From the NCBI GenBank assembly GCA_038323615.1, contig JBBQHC010000049.1, positions 1 through 18,885 of the forward strand: 18,885 nt of DNA, in the 5' to 3' direction. The DNA comes from JBBKXP01 sp038323615. GTDB taxonomy: Bacteria > Pseudomonadota > Alphaproteobacteria > Rhodobacterales > Rhodobacteraceae. The first letter of the stretch is position 1. Every line of letters begins with the position of its first letter. The notes beneath the pieces were generated by a model that did no database searches, had not been told where the DNA came from, and saw only the letters and a program-made list of their open reading frames with translations. Both the position numbers and the translations under genes were made by a program. This document shows, one piece after another, positions 1-8,119 of this stretch.

Positions 1-207
1 CGAAAGCCCGGTGCCGCAACCAAAATCAAGGATCGGCGCATCGGGCGCCACGAATTCGGCCAGCCCAGTCGCCGCCCGTGTCGGTGTGGCATAGCCCGAC
101 GCCAGAACGTCGGCGTCATAATTCTTGGCCCAATCGGCATAGATCTGCAACGTCTCGGTGACGCTGCGCGGCTTCCACAACTGGGTATTCATCGTTTCGC
201 TGGCCAT
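1..207 (-). CDS. class I SAM-dependent methyltransferase, N-terminal part (partial)
   Basis: The gene reads out of the window on the minus strand and only about 69 codons are visible. The translated end contains ILDFGCGTGLS, the glycine-rich motif I that binds S-adenosylmethionine in class I methyltransferases. Upstream of it is YADWAKNYDADV, a common N-terminal element of small-molecule methyltransferases of the Methyltransf_11/25 type. The substrate cannot be told from this part. I use the ATG at 207, four bases after the trmFO stop codon; an in-frame ATG at 192 is an alternative, and neither has a convincing ribosome binding site. The three-base gap to trmFO suggests that the two genes are co-transcribed. 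Confidence 0.75.
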   Translation of the reverse strand, partial: MASETMNTQLWKPRSVTETLQIYADWAKNYDADVLASGYATPTRAATGLAEFVAPDAPILDFGCGTGLS

Positions 208-210
208 GCC

Positions 211-1584
211 TCAGGCTAGCGCAGCCACCCGGTCAGCGTCCAGTGGGGTCGCATCCAGCCACGCCTGCCAATCAGCCTTGGCGCGGTCGGTGTAACCTTT
301 ATAGCGGTCCTTGCGGCCGCGCCGCCCGCCTTTGACGCCATCCAGCGGCGGGAACAGGCCGAAATTGACGTTCATCGGCTGAAATGTCTTGGCCTCGGCG
401 CCGCCGGTGATGTGATGGATCAAGGCGCCCATTGCCGTGGTCGGGGGCACCGGGGGCAGGCAGCGCCCGGTCATTTCGGCGACAGCCATCCGCCCTGCCA
501 GGAGGCCCATCGCGGCGCTTTCGACATAGCCCTCAACCCCGGTGATCTGTCCGGCGAAACGAATATTGGGCCGGGTGCGCAGCCGCATCTCACTGTCCAG
601 CAGGGTCGGCGCGTTGATAAATGTGTTGCGGTGAATCCCGCCAAGACGCGCGAATTCGGCGTTCTGAAGGCCCGGAATCATACGAAAAACAGATGCTTGT
701 GCACCATACTTCATCTTTGTCTGAAAGCCGACGATATTGTAAAGTGTCCCCAGCGCGTTGTCGCGACGCAGTTGCACTACCGCGTAGGCCTTGTTGACCG
801 GATCATGCGCGTTGGTCAGGCCAACGGGTTTCATCGGGCCAAAGCGCAGTGTCTCGCGGCCGCGCTCGGCCATCACCTCAATCGGCAGGCAGCCGTCGAA
901 ATAGCCAGCAGTTTCGCCCTCGTGAAATTCGGTCTTGTCAGCGGCCAGCAGGGCGTCGATGAACGCCTCATAAGTGGCTTTATCCATTGGACAATTCAGA
1001 TAGGCGGTCTGCTCTGCTTCGGTTTCGCCCTTGTCGTACCGTGATTGCATCCAAGCGACATCCATATCGACGGAATCGAAGTAGACGATAGGCGCAATAG
1101 CGTCAAAGAACGCCAATGCATCGGCCCCGGTTTCGGCGCGGATCGCAGTGCCCAATTCCGGCGAAGTCAGTGGGCCGGTCGCGATAATCCAGTTACCGCT
1201 TGAAGGAAGCTCTGTAATCTCCTCGTATGAAACGGAAATCATCGGATGGGCCAGCAACGTATCCGTCACGCTTTGTGCAAACGGATCGCGATCCACCGCC
1301 AGCGCGCCACCCGCAGGCAGCCGATGCCGCGCCGCCATTTCCATGATGATGCCGCCAGCCGCGCGCATTTCCCAATGCAGCAGCCCAACCGCGTTCTGTT
1401 CGCTATCGTCCGAGCGGAACGAGTTGGAGCAGACCATTTCGGCCAGATTTCCCGTACGATGGGCAAATGTGCCAACCTTGGGGCGCATTTCATGGATGAC
1501 CACGGGCACGCCAGCTTGTGCCGCCTGCCAAGCGGCCTCGGATCCGGCCATGCCGCCGCCGATAATGTGAAGCGATTGTGTCAT
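211..1584 (-). CDS. trmFO: TrmFO, folate/FAD-dependent tRNA (uracil-54-C5) methyltransferase
   Basis: This enzyme makes ribothymidine at position 54 of the tRNA T-loop, using methylenetetrahydrofolate as carbon donor and FADH2 as reductant in the cytoplasm. The 457-residue length is normal for the family. The N-terminus carries the FAD-binding Rossmann motif (IIGGGMAGSEAA, about residues 7-18) and the family signature EMVCSNSFRSDD with Cys52. A second conserved cysteine, Cys232, lies in FDGCLPIEVMAERG. Both cysteines are at positions corresponding to those studied in characterised TrmFO proteins. The C-terminal FAD contact region includes FAGQITGVEGYVESAAMGLLAG (about 343-364). It is separated by 49 bases from the outer-membrane protein gene upstream and by three bases from the methyltransferase downstream. 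The gene looks intact. Confidence 0.96.
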   Translation of the reverse strand: MTQSLHIIGGGMAGSEAAWQAAQAGVPVVIHEMRPKVGTFAHRTGNLAEMVCSNSFRSDDSEQNAVGLLHWEMRAAGGIIMEMAARHRLPAGGALAVDRDPFAQSVTDTLLAHPMISVSYEEITELPSSGNWIIATGPLTSPELGTAIRAETGADALAFFDAIAPIVYFDSVDMDVAWMQSRYDKGETEAEQTAYLNCPMDKATYEAFIDALLAADKTEFHEGETAGYFDGCLPIEVMAERGRETLRFGPMKPVGLTNAHDPVNKAYAVVQLRRDNALGTLYNIVGFQTKMKYGAQASVFRMIPGLQNAEFARLGGIHRNTFINAPTLLDSEMRLRTRPNIRFAGQITGVEGYVESAAMGLLAGRMAVAEMTGRCLPPVPPTTAMGALIHHITGGAEAKTFQPMNVNFGLFPPLDGVKGGRRGRKDRYKGYTDRAKADWQAWLDATPLDADRVAALA

Positions 1585-1633
1585 GCGCGCGGTTTAAACC
1601 AAAAAGCGCATGACGAAAATCGCCAAATGTGGA

Positions 1634-2332
1634 TTAGAAGCCGGGAACGATATCGAGGAGGCTGCGACTGCCAAAGGTCGTGCCGCGCTGACTGCCCAGC
1701 GCGACCGTCGCACCAAGACTGAAAAAAGGTTCGTTCGAGCTGCCCACATCGATCGTGCCAATTTCGGCATAAAGCTTTGGACCACGCTCGAACCGATATT
1801 GCGCACCCAAGGCCGCGCGGGTCAGCGTATCGCCGCCGATATCAGCCGCCTTGACCTCGCCCGTGGCTGCGAAATTGCCGCCAAACGGGTAGGCGCCGCT
1901 GATCCCGTAGATGGTGCCGGTGTCGGTACCGTTGTCGACACGGCCCAAGAACCCCTCCAGATCAGCGCCAAGCACTTCCGCGCCACCCTCAATGCCCAGG
2001 CTGTCAATCGACCCGCCCGTGAAATAGTCGCGCCCGGCAAAGGCGCCAACGGACATGGTGGCACTCGGATGATAAATCCCATGTAGGGTGACGTTGTCGA
2101 CGTTTTCGTCAAAACTGTTCAAGCCATAACGGCTGAGGTCGATGGCCACACCGAAATTCCGGGTGATACCGAATTCAAGCGACCCGTTATAGGTCGTGTA
2201 GCCAAGATCGGTATTATCCGAAAAGGCAAAGACATCGATACCCAATTCGGCCCCGACAAACCCCTGCGCGGTCAATGGAGATGAAACCAAGACTGCCAAA
2301 GCGGCAGCCGTGACGGCTGTTTTGTGATACAT
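1634..2332 (-). CDS. putative outer-membrane beta-barrel protein
   Basis: This 232-residue protein begins with a typical Sec signal peptide: a short charged start, a hydrophobic stretch and a likely cleavage near SPLTAQG, about residues 18-24. The mature part is rich in Gly, Thr, Ser and aromatic residues in alternating patterns, such as YNGSLEFGITRNFGVAIDLS and GAQYRFERGPKLYAEIG, and it ends in a C-terminal Phe. These are marks of an outer-membrane beta-barrel recognised by the BAM complex. The size would fit an eight- to ten-stranded barrel. I do not recognise a named family, and a transport or structural role cannot be assigned. The ATG at 2332 is preceded by GAGG at a spacing of seven bases. 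The gene lies 115 bases downstream of gyrA on the same strand. Confidence 0.7.
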   Translation of the reverse strand: MYHKTAVTAAALAVLVSSPLTAQGFVGAELGIDVFAFSDNTDLGYTTYNGSLEFGITRNFGVAIDLSRYGLNSFDENVDNVTLHGIYHPSATMSVGAFAGRDYFTGGSIDSLGIEGGAEVLGADLEGFLGRVDNGTDTGTIYGISGAYPFGGNFAATGEVKAADIGGDTLTRAALGAQYRFERGPKLYAEIGTIDVGSSNEPFFSLGATVALGSQRGTTFGSRSLLDIVPGF

Positions 2333-2447
2333 GCTGTTGCCTCAACGCAATATGTGGTGGGGTCTATGCCCCTTGAGCGCACGATAACCGCTACAGGCCT
2401 TCGCGGCAACCGACATTTCCGTGTTGGTCAAAAGTTGCGAGATCTGA

Positions 2448-5180
2448 TCAAGCCGTTGGCACGCCGTCCACTTCCTCGGTCTCGGGCTCGGCCTCGGCGA
2501 TCCAGGCGACGCTGACGACGACTTCGCCCTTGGCGGTGTCGAACACCTTGACGCCACCCGCGCTCCGCGAGCGGAACGAGATGCCTTCGACGGGCACCCG
2601 GATCGACTGTCCGGCCGATGTGACCAGCATGATCTGGTCGCCCATGTCCACCGGAAAGGCGCTGACGATATCGCCGCCGCGCATCGCCTTGTCCATCGCT
2701 GTCACCCCCATGCCGCCGCGGCCGCGCACCGGATAATCGTGGCTGGACGACAATTTACCCGACCCTTTTGATGTGATCGTCAGCATCAGGTTTTCGGCTG
2801 CCGACATTTCCGCATAGCGCTCGGTACTGATCGCGCCGGCGACGGCCTCTTCGTCGTCGTCCACTTCGGCTTCGTCCGTCAGGCCAGCCATTGCGCGGCG
2901 CATTTTGAGGTATCCGGCGCGTTCTTCGACTGTCGCGTCGAAGTGTCGGATCACCGCCATCGACACGACGCGGTCGTCGCCCCTAAGGCGGATACCGCGA
3001 ACGCCCGTCGATTTACGCCCTTTGAACACCCGCACATCGGTCGTCTGGAACCGGATGGCGCGGCCCGAATCCGTCACCAGCATGATGTCGTCATCGGCCG
3101 AACAGATCCGCGCGTTGACCAGTTTGACGCCTTCGGGCAGATCCATCGCGATTTTGCCGTTGCGCATGACGTTGGTGAAATCCGACAGAGCGTTGCGGCG
3201 CACGTCGCCTGCGGTGGTAGCAAAGACGATCTGCAAATCGTCCCAATCTTTTTCGTCACGGTCTACAGGCATGATCGCGGCGATCGAAACCCCGCCGGGG
3301 ATCGGCAGGATATTGACGATCGCCTTGCCCTTGGCGGTGCGCGACCCTTGCGGCAGGCGCCAAGTTTTCAGTTTGTAAACCATCCCGTCGGTGGTGAAGA
3401 ACAAAAGCTGGGTGTGGGTATTGGCAACGAAAAGCGTCGTTACTGCGTCTTCCTCCTTGGTCGCCATTGACCCGACGCCTTTGCCGCCACGCCGTTGCGC
3501 ACGGAAATCGGCAAGTGCTGTGCGTTTGATATAGCCGCCTTGGGTGACGGTCACGACCATCTCTTCGCGCTCGATCAGGTCTTCGTCTTCCATGTCGCCC
3601 GACCAGTCGACGATTTCGGTGCGGCGGGGGACGGCGAACAACTCTCGCACCTCGCGCAACTCGTCCGAAATGATCCCCATGATCCGCTCGCGGCTGCCCA
3701 GAATTTCAAGGTATTCCTTGATCTTGCCGGCCAGTTCGCGCAACTCGTCCGTCACCTCTTTGACGCCGATCTGGGTCAGACGTTGGAGGCGCAGATCAAG
3801 GATCGCACGGGCCTGGGTATCGGACAGGTTGTAGGTGCCGTCGGGGTTGGCGGTATGGGTCGGATCGTCGATCAGGGCGATGTATTCAAGGATCGGCTGG
3901 GCCGGCCAACGACGCGTCATCAGTTTGTCGCGCGCCTCGGCGGCGTCGCTGGATTGGCGGATCGTGGCAACGATTTCATCGATGTTGGTGACGGCGACGG
4001 CCAAGCCGCACAGCACATGACTGCGCTCGCGGGCTTTGCGCAATTCGAACGCGGTGCGCCGGGCGACAACCTCTTCGCGGAAATCGACAAATGCCGTCAG
4101 GAACCCGCGCAGGGTCAGGGTTTCGGGCCGCCCGCCGTTCAGCGCTAGCATGTTGCAGCCGAAATAGGTTTGCATCGGGGTAAACCGGAACAACTGGTTC
4201 AACACCACCTCGGCGGTCGCGTCGCGTTTCAGTTCGACGACGACGCGCACGCCATTGCGGTCGGATTCGTCCTGCACATGGGCGATACCATCGATCCGTT
4301 TGTCGCGCGCGGCCTCGGCGATTTTTTCGATCATCACCATCTTGTTCACCTGATAGGGGATCTGGTCGATGATGATGGCCCAGCGGTCCTTGCGAAGTTC
4401 CTCGATGTGGGTCTTGCAACGGACAATGACCGAGCCGCGCCCTTCAAGGTAGGCTTTGCGCGCGCCAGAGCGGCCCAGCATGATGCCGCCGGTGGGGAAA
4501 TCAGGGCCCGGAACAAAGCCGATCAGGTCTTCGCTGGTCAGGTCGGGATTGGTGATCAGGGCCAGCGTCGCGTCGATCACCTCGCCCAGATTATGCGGCG
4601 GAATGTTGGTCGCCATACCGACGGCGATACCGCCGGCGCCGTTGACCAGCATGTTGGGAAACTTGGCGGGCAGGACGGTTGGCTCGCGATCCTTGCCGTC
4701 GTAGTTATCCTTGAAATCAACAGTGTCCTTGTCCAGATCGTCGACAAGGAAATTGGCGACCCGCCGCATCCGCACTTCGGTATAGCGCATCGCGGCCGGA
4801 TTATCGCCGTCCATCGAGCCGAAATTGCCCTGCGGCTGCAACAGCGGCAGCGACATCGAAAAATCTTGCGCCATCCGCACCAGCGCGTCGTAAATCGCAG
4901 AGTCACCGTGGGGGTGATATTTACCCATCGCATCCGACACCGGACGCACCGATTTGCGGAACGGTTTGTCGAATGTGTTGCCGCTTTCGTACATGCCATA
5001 AAGGATGCGGCGGTGGACGGGTTTCAGGCCGTCGCGCAGGTCGGGAATGGCGCGGCTGACGATGACCGACATGGCGTAGTCAAGGTAGGACGTTTTCAGC
5101 TCGTGTTCGATGGTCACATTTGGGCCGCGAAGAACAGGCTTTTCGTCTTTGTCTTCAGGGGCTTCTGGAGTATCGCTCAT
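2448..5180 (-). CDS. gyrA: DNA gyrase subunit A
   Basis: This is the breakage-reunion subunit of DNA gyrase, which with GyrB introduces negative supercoils using ATP. The 910 residues begin with the winged-helix and tower domain. The catalytic tyrosine is Tyr133 in AAMRYTE. The quinolone-determining region KYHPHGDSAIYD has Ser94 and Asp98 at the positions equivalent to E. coli Ser83 and Asp87, so it shows the susceptible residues. The GyrA box QRRGGKG at 562-568 begins the C-terminal DNA-wrapping beta-pinwheel and separates gyrase from topoisomerase IV ParC. The C-terminal domain carries an acidic insert (DEAEVDDDEEAVAG) and an acidic tail. The start is the ATG at 5180; the leader contains a candidate promoter and a GC-rich palindrome. 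Confidence 0.97.
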   Translation of the reverse strand: MSDTPEAPEDKDEKPVLRGPNVTIEHELKTSYLDYAMSVIVSRAIPDLRDGLKPVHRRILYGMYESGNTFDKPFRKSVRPVSDAMGKYHPHGDSAIYDALVRMAQDFSMSLPLLQPQGNFGSMDGDNPAAMRYTEVRMRRVANFLVDDLDKDTVDFKDNYDGKDREPTVLPAKFPNMLVNGAGGIAVGMATNIPPHNLGEVIDATLALITNPDLTSEDLIGFVPGPDFPTGGIMLGRSGARKAYLEGRGSVIVRCKTHIEELRKDRWAIIIDQIPYQVNKMVMIEKIAEAARDKRIDGIAHVQDESDRNGVRVVVELKRDATAEVVLNQLFRFTPMQTYFGCNMLALNGGRPETLTLRGFLTAFVDFREEVVARRTAFELRKARERSHVLCGLAVAVTNIDEIVATIRQSSDAAEARDKLMTRRWPAQPILEYIALIDDPTHTANPDGTYNLSDTQARAILDLRLQRLTQIGVKEVTDELRELAGKIKEYLEILGSRERIMGIISDELREVRELFAVPRRTEIVDWSGDMEDEDLIEREEMVVTVTQGGYIKRTALADFRAQRRGGKGVGSMATKEEDAVTTLFVANTHTQLLFFTTDGMVYKLKTWRLPQGSRTAKGKAIVNILPIPGGVSIAAIMPVDRDEKDWDDLQIVFATTAGDVRRNALSDFTNVMRNGKIAMDLPEGVKLVNARICSADDDIMLVTDSGRAIRFQTTDVRVFKGRKSTGVRGIRLRGDDRVVSMAVIRHFDATVEERAGYLKMRRAMAGLTDEAEVDDDEEAVAGAISTERYAEMSAAENLMLTITSKGSGKLSSSHDYPVRGRGGMGVTAMDKAMRGGDIVSAFPVDMGDQIMLVTSAGQSIRVPVEGISFRSRSAGGVKVFDTAKGEVVVSVAWIAEAEPETEEVDGVPTA

Positions 5181-5195
5181 GTCGTTCGCCTGTCT

Positions 5196-5208
5196 GCCGC
5201 CGGGCGGC
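5196..5208. repeat. GC-rich palindrome in the gyrA leader
   Basis: GCCGCC-G-GGCGGC is a perfect inverted repeat of 13 bases placed 16-28 bases upstream of the gyrA ATG, between the candidate promoter and the start codon. It could form a small hairpin in the leader mRNA or be a protein site. No function is known to me. Confidence 0.35.
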
Positions 5209-5225
5209 TATATCTGGTTGCGCAA

Positions 5226-5255
5226 ACTATATCAGACCCGTGATATGGGGTGCAA
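5226..5255 (-). promoter_or_regulatory. candidate gyrA promoter
   Basis: On the minus strand TTGCAC (5250-5255) and TATAGT (5226-5231) are separated by 18 bases. The -10 element matches the sigma-70 consensus at five of six positions; the -35 element matches only TTG. It lies about 45 bases upstream of the gyrA start codon, in the divergent region shared with the Usg-like gene. This is pattern matching only. Confidence 0.4.
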
Positions 5256-5370
5256 TGCCATGTGGCCAAAAGGATTGGCAGCCAGAGAGTTCGAGTGCCA
5301 ACAATCTGTTTTCATTGACTTTTAATCTGGTTGTGATGGAATCGATCCAAGGGGGACAAAAGCCTGACGT

Positions 5371-5377
5371 GAGGTGG
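5371..5377 (+). promoter_or_regulatory. ribosome binding site that selects the Usg start
   Basis: GAGGTGG lies five bases before the ATG at 5383. The in-frame GTG at 5374 falls inside this Shine-Dalgarno sequence, so the ATG at 5383 is the better start. Confidence 0.6.
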
Positions 5378-5382
5378 CGAAA

Positions 5383-5667
5383 ATGACAACCGATACCGAA
5401 TTGATACTTAGGGGCTACGGTCTGACCACGGCGCAGATGTTTTACCATATGCCAGACCATCCCCATGTCCTGAATACCTTCATCTGGCAGGACTACGACC
5501 TTGCGCCGGATCATGACAAATTGCTGGGTTTCATCGCCTTTTGGCGCGACCAGATCGACGGGCCGCTGCATTCCGTGCAATTCACCCATCGTCGGCTGAT
5601 CGGCCCCGGTGCATGGCGCAATGTGGTCGGTGAATACGACGCCGGGCGCGGGATCGTGCTACACTAG
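5383..5667 (+). CDS. Usg-like family protein
   Basis: This is a small soluble protein of 94 residues from the ATG at 5383. The pattern LRGYGLTTAQMFYHMPDHP, then QDYDLAPDHDKL, FIAFWRD and HSVQFTHRRL is what I know as the Usg-like family of alphaproteobacteria, named after a small gene near tryptophan genes in Caulobacter. Its biochemical role is not established. The conserved Arg, Tyr, His and Asp residues suggest a compact globular fold with no membrane segment and no signal peptide. The gene is divergent from gyrA across about 200 bases. Its last nine bases overlap the 3' end of the ornithine cyclodeaminase gene on the other strand, so transcripts from the two sides converge. The family assignment is from memory of the motif, not a search. 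Confidence 0.75.
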   Translation: MTTDTELILRGYGLTTAQMFYHMPDHPHVLNTFIWQDYDLAPDHDKLLGFIAFWRDQIDGPLHSVQFTHRRLIGPGAWRNVVGEYDAGRGIVLH

Positions 5668-6705
5668 GCCGCGCTGTAGCATGCCGAACAGGTCGCGCGG
5701 ATCGTCAGGATCGGCGAGCATATCAAGCTGCGTGAAATAAGGTGTGCCGACGATCTTGTCGCGGACATAGGCAAGGGCGCTGAAATCCTCGATGGCAAAC
5801 CCGACGGAATCGAACAGGGTGATCTGTTGCGGATCCGTTCGCCCCTTGGCGGTGCCGTTCATCACCCGCCACAGTTCGGTGACAGGGTGGTCGGGGTCCA
5901 GTTGCTGAATCTCGCCCTCGACCCTTGTCTGTTCCGGATATTCGACGAAAATCGATGACCGCAACAGGATATCGCGGTGCAGTTCCGTCTTGCCCGGACA
6001 GTCGCCGCCGATGGCGTTGATGTGGACGCCGGCACCAACCATGTTGTCCGTCAGGATCGTCTGGTTTTTCTTGTCCGCCGTCACTGTCGTGACAATTTGT
6101 GCGCCCGTTATCGCATCCTCGGATGTGGTGCAGGCGACCACCCGCAGGCCCGAGCCCGCCAGATTGCGCGCCGCTTTGTCCGTCGCGGCGCTGTCGATGT
6201 CATAAAGCCGCACGGTGTCGATGCCACAGACCGCCTTGAACGCGAGGCATTGAAATTCGGACTGCGCGCCGTTGCCGATCACTGCCATCGTCGTCGCGCC
6301 CGCGGGCATCAGATGTTTGGCAGCCAAGGCAGACATCGCCGCTGTGCGCAGCGCGGTCAGCAGCGTCATTTCCGACAAAAGCACCGGGTAGCCGTTATGC
6401 ACATCTGCCAAAAGCCCAAAGGCGGTAACGGTTTGCCGCCCTTCCTTCATGTTCTTGGGGTGGCCGTTGACGTATTTGAACCCATACAGATCGCCGTCTG
6501 ACGTTGGCATCAGTTCGATCACGCCGACATCGGAATGCGACGCGACGCGCGGTGTCTTGTCGAACTCCTCCCAGCGCAGAAAATCGGCCTCGATGGCGTT
6601 TGCCAGATCGCCCAGCATGGTTTCCAGACCGATGTGATGCACCAGCTGCATCATGTGCTGGACCGATACGAACGGAACCAGGGCAAGGCGGGACGGCGGC
6701 GTCAT
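5659..6705 (-). CDS. ornithine cyclodeaminase
   Basis: This enzyme converts L-ornithine to L-proline and ammonia with a bound NAD+ and acts in the cytoplasm. The 348 residues match the ornithine cyclodeaminase/mu-crystallin family. Visible features are FKYVNGHPKN with Lys77, TALRTAAMSALAAKHL with Arg120, the dinucleotide-binding AVIGNGAQSEFQ (about 141-152), and HINAIGGDCPGKTEL (about 228-242) with the acidic residue Asp235 expected in catalysis. The ATG overlaps the stop of the upstream arginase gene (ATGA, 6702-6705), which implies translational coupling. The pair would take arginine to proline with release of urea and ammonia. A neighbouring family activity on another amino acid remains possible, but the arginase partner supports ornithine as substrate. 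Confidence 0.93.
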   Translation of the reverse strand: MTPPSRLALVPFVSVQHMMQLVHHIGLETMLGDLANAIEADFLRWEEFDKTPRVASHSDVGVIELMPTSDGDLYGFKYVNGHPKNMKEGRQTVTAFGLLADVHNGYPVLLSEMTLLTALRTAAMSALAAKHLMPAGATTMAVIGNGAQSEFQCLAFKAVCGIDTVRLYDIDSAATDKAARNLAGSGLRVVACTTSEDAITGAQIVTTVTADKKNQTILTDNMVGAGVHINAIGGDCPGKTELHRDILLRSSIFVEYPEQTRVEGEIQQLDPDHPVTELWRVMNGTAKGRTDPQQITLFDSVGFAIEDFSALAYVRDKIVGTPYFTQLDMLADPDDPRDLFGMLQRGLV

Positions 6706-7631
6706 GCAAAGCTCCGCGTCGGGCGGTCGAAAACCTTGCGGCCCAAAAGCGACGCAGTGAGGTCGACCATGAGCGATGCGGTCTTGCCGCGGTCGTCCAG
6801 AAACGGGTTCAATTCGACCAGATCGAGCGAGCAGACAAGACCGTAATCGTTCAACATTTCCATCACCAGATGCCCCTCGCGCACCGTCGCCCCGCCGGGA
6901 ACGGTGGTGCCGACCGCAGGCGCGACCGACGGGTCAAGGAAATCGACATCGAGCGAGACATGCAGCAGCCCATTCGCTGCGGCGACCCGATCCAGAAACT
7001 CGGCCAGCGGTGCGCGGATTCCCACTTCGTCGATCATCCGCATGTCGATCAGCGTGACATCCAGTTCGCCCAGCGCCGCGCGTTCGGCGTCATCGACCGA
7101 CCGCAAGCCGATCATCGCGACGTTTTGCGTCGGGACGACGGCGGGCAGGGGGGGGAAATCCTCGAACCCCGGACACCCCGTCACATAGGCGACGGGGGTG
7201 CCGTGAAGGTTGCCGCTGTCAGTGGTTGCAGGCGTATGGAAATCGGAGTGGGCATCGACCCAGAGGACGAACAATGGCCGACCCAACGATTTGGCGTGGG
7301 CCGCCATCCCTGCGACCGACCCGAGCGACAGCGCGTGATCGCCGCCCAAAAAGATCGGCAGGCCCTTGGGCGCGTTGTCCTGCGCGGCCTGTGCCAAGGT
7401 TTTGGTCCAGCCGACGTTTTCGGCCAGCATATGCACCAGCGGGTTTTTCGGCTCGCCCACGGTGACGTTGGCCGGGGCGAGGTTGCCGATGTCGGTGACG
7501 GAATGGCCCAGGGCGGTGATCGCTTGCGCCAGACCGGCGGTGCGAAAGGCGTCGGGGCCCATCAGGCAACCGCGGCGGCGTTTGCCGCAATCAACCGGGG
7601 CGCCGATCAGGATACAATGTGTGTTTGTCAT
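6702..7631 (-). CDS. rocF: arginase
   Basis: This is a manganese enzyme that hydrolyses L-arginine to L-ornithine and urea. From the ATG at 7631 it is 309 residues, normal for bacterial arginases. The metal ligands are present in the usual motifs: His99 in GGDHALSLGS, Asp126, His128 and Asp130 in DAHSDFHTP, and Asp228 and Asp230 in SLDVDFLDP. The C-terminal SLDLVELNP is also typical. Together with the adjacent cyclodeaminase, these favour arginase over agmatinase. The same frame is open further upstream to 8018, but that extension runs through dsbB and has no family resemblance, so I start at MTNTHCILIGAP. No strong Shine-Dalgarno is visible. dsbB ends 44 bases upstream on the same strand, and ornithine cyclodeaminase follows with a four-base overlap. 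Confidence 0.94.
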   Translation of the reverse strand: MTNTHCILIGAPVDCGKRRRGCLMGPDAFRTAGLAQAITALGHSVTDIGNLAPANVTVGEPKNPLVHMLAENVGWTKTLAQAAQDNAPKGLPIFLGGDHALSLGSVAGMAAHAKSLGRPLFVLWVDAHSDFHTPATTDSGNLHGTPVAYVTGCPGFEDFPPLPAVVPTQNVAMIGLRSVDDAERAALGELDVTLIDMRMIDEVGIRAPLAEFLDRVAAANGLLHVSLDVDFLDPSVAPAVGTTVPGGATVREGHLVMEMLNDYGLVCSLDLVELNPFLDDRGKTASLMVDLTASLLGRKVFDRPTRSFA

Positions 7632-7675
7632 CGCGCGACTATCAACCGGAAACCGGGGGCTCGCAAGCCTGACAG

Positions 7676-8119
7676 TCAGGTGCGGCGCGCCGCCATGATC
7701 CAGATACCAACAAGGATCAGCGAAAACACCGCGTTCCATGCCGCCATCGACAGCCCGAACATTTGCCAGCTGATCACGTCGCACATCACCAGTCGGGGGG
7801 CGTCGGTCGATAGCAGGTCGCCGGTGATCGGTCCGCCGCCGGTGCAGGTTGATGGGCCGGCCCACCATTTCTGTTCGACCCCGGCGTGATAGACCCCGAT
7901 CAGTCCCGTGGTCAGCGCCGCCAGTGCGCCAAGCCATGCCAATGCCCGGTTGCCAAGCGCCAGCGCCACGACCCCGATCAGGATCGCCACCGCATGCGGC
8001 CAGCGCTGCCACAGGCACATGGCGCAGGGTGGATAGCCCAGCGCCTGAAAGATGAACGCGCCACCCAGCAGGGCCACAGAACCGGCAGTGGCAACAAGGA
8101 TCAGGAATCGTGAAGTCAT
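7676..8119 (-). CDS. dsbB: DsbB-family disulfide bond formation protein
   Basis: This inner-membrane quinone reductase reoxidises a DsbA-type thiol oxidase and so drives disulfide formation in the periplasm. From the ATG at 8119 it has 147 residues, short but usual for alphaproteobacterial members. Four hydrophobic segments can be seen: about 4-27, 43-57, 59-80 and 121-143. The first periplasmic cysteine pair is Cys32-Cys35 in GYPPCAMCLWQRWPH, and the second is Cys92 (STCTGG) with Cys113 (VMCDVISW). The open frame extends 14 codons further upstream into yqaA. I chose the internal ATG because it overlaps the yqaA stop as ATGA, the usual arrangement in translationally coupled genes. Confidence 0.9.
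   Translation of the reverse strand: MTSRFLILVATAGSVALLGGAFIFQALGYPPCAMCLWQRWPHAVAILIGVVALALGNRALAWLGALAALTTGLIGVYHAGVEQKWWAGPSTCTGGGPITGDLLSTDAPRLVMCDVISWQMFGLSMAAWNAVFSLILVGIWIMAARRT

Noticed and set aside
2333..2447. Terminator after gyrA (GGGG-TCTATG-CCCC at about 2361-2374)
   Set aside because: The stem has only four pairs and no T-run follows on the minus strand, so there is not enough support.
4170..5243. Long plus-strand open frame opposite gyrA
   Set aside because: It is the antisense shadow of gyrA, full of His, Gln and Arg with no domain pattern; GC-rich genes commonly leave such frames open.
6504..7889. Long plus-strand open frame opposite arginase and ornithine cyclodeaminase
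   Set aside because: It is a shadow of two well-identified genes, and its composition is arginine-rich and featureless.
7632..8018. N-terminal extension of the arginase frame
   Set aside because: It runs through dsbB in another frame, has no arginase resemblance, and the ATG at 7631 gives a protein of normal length.
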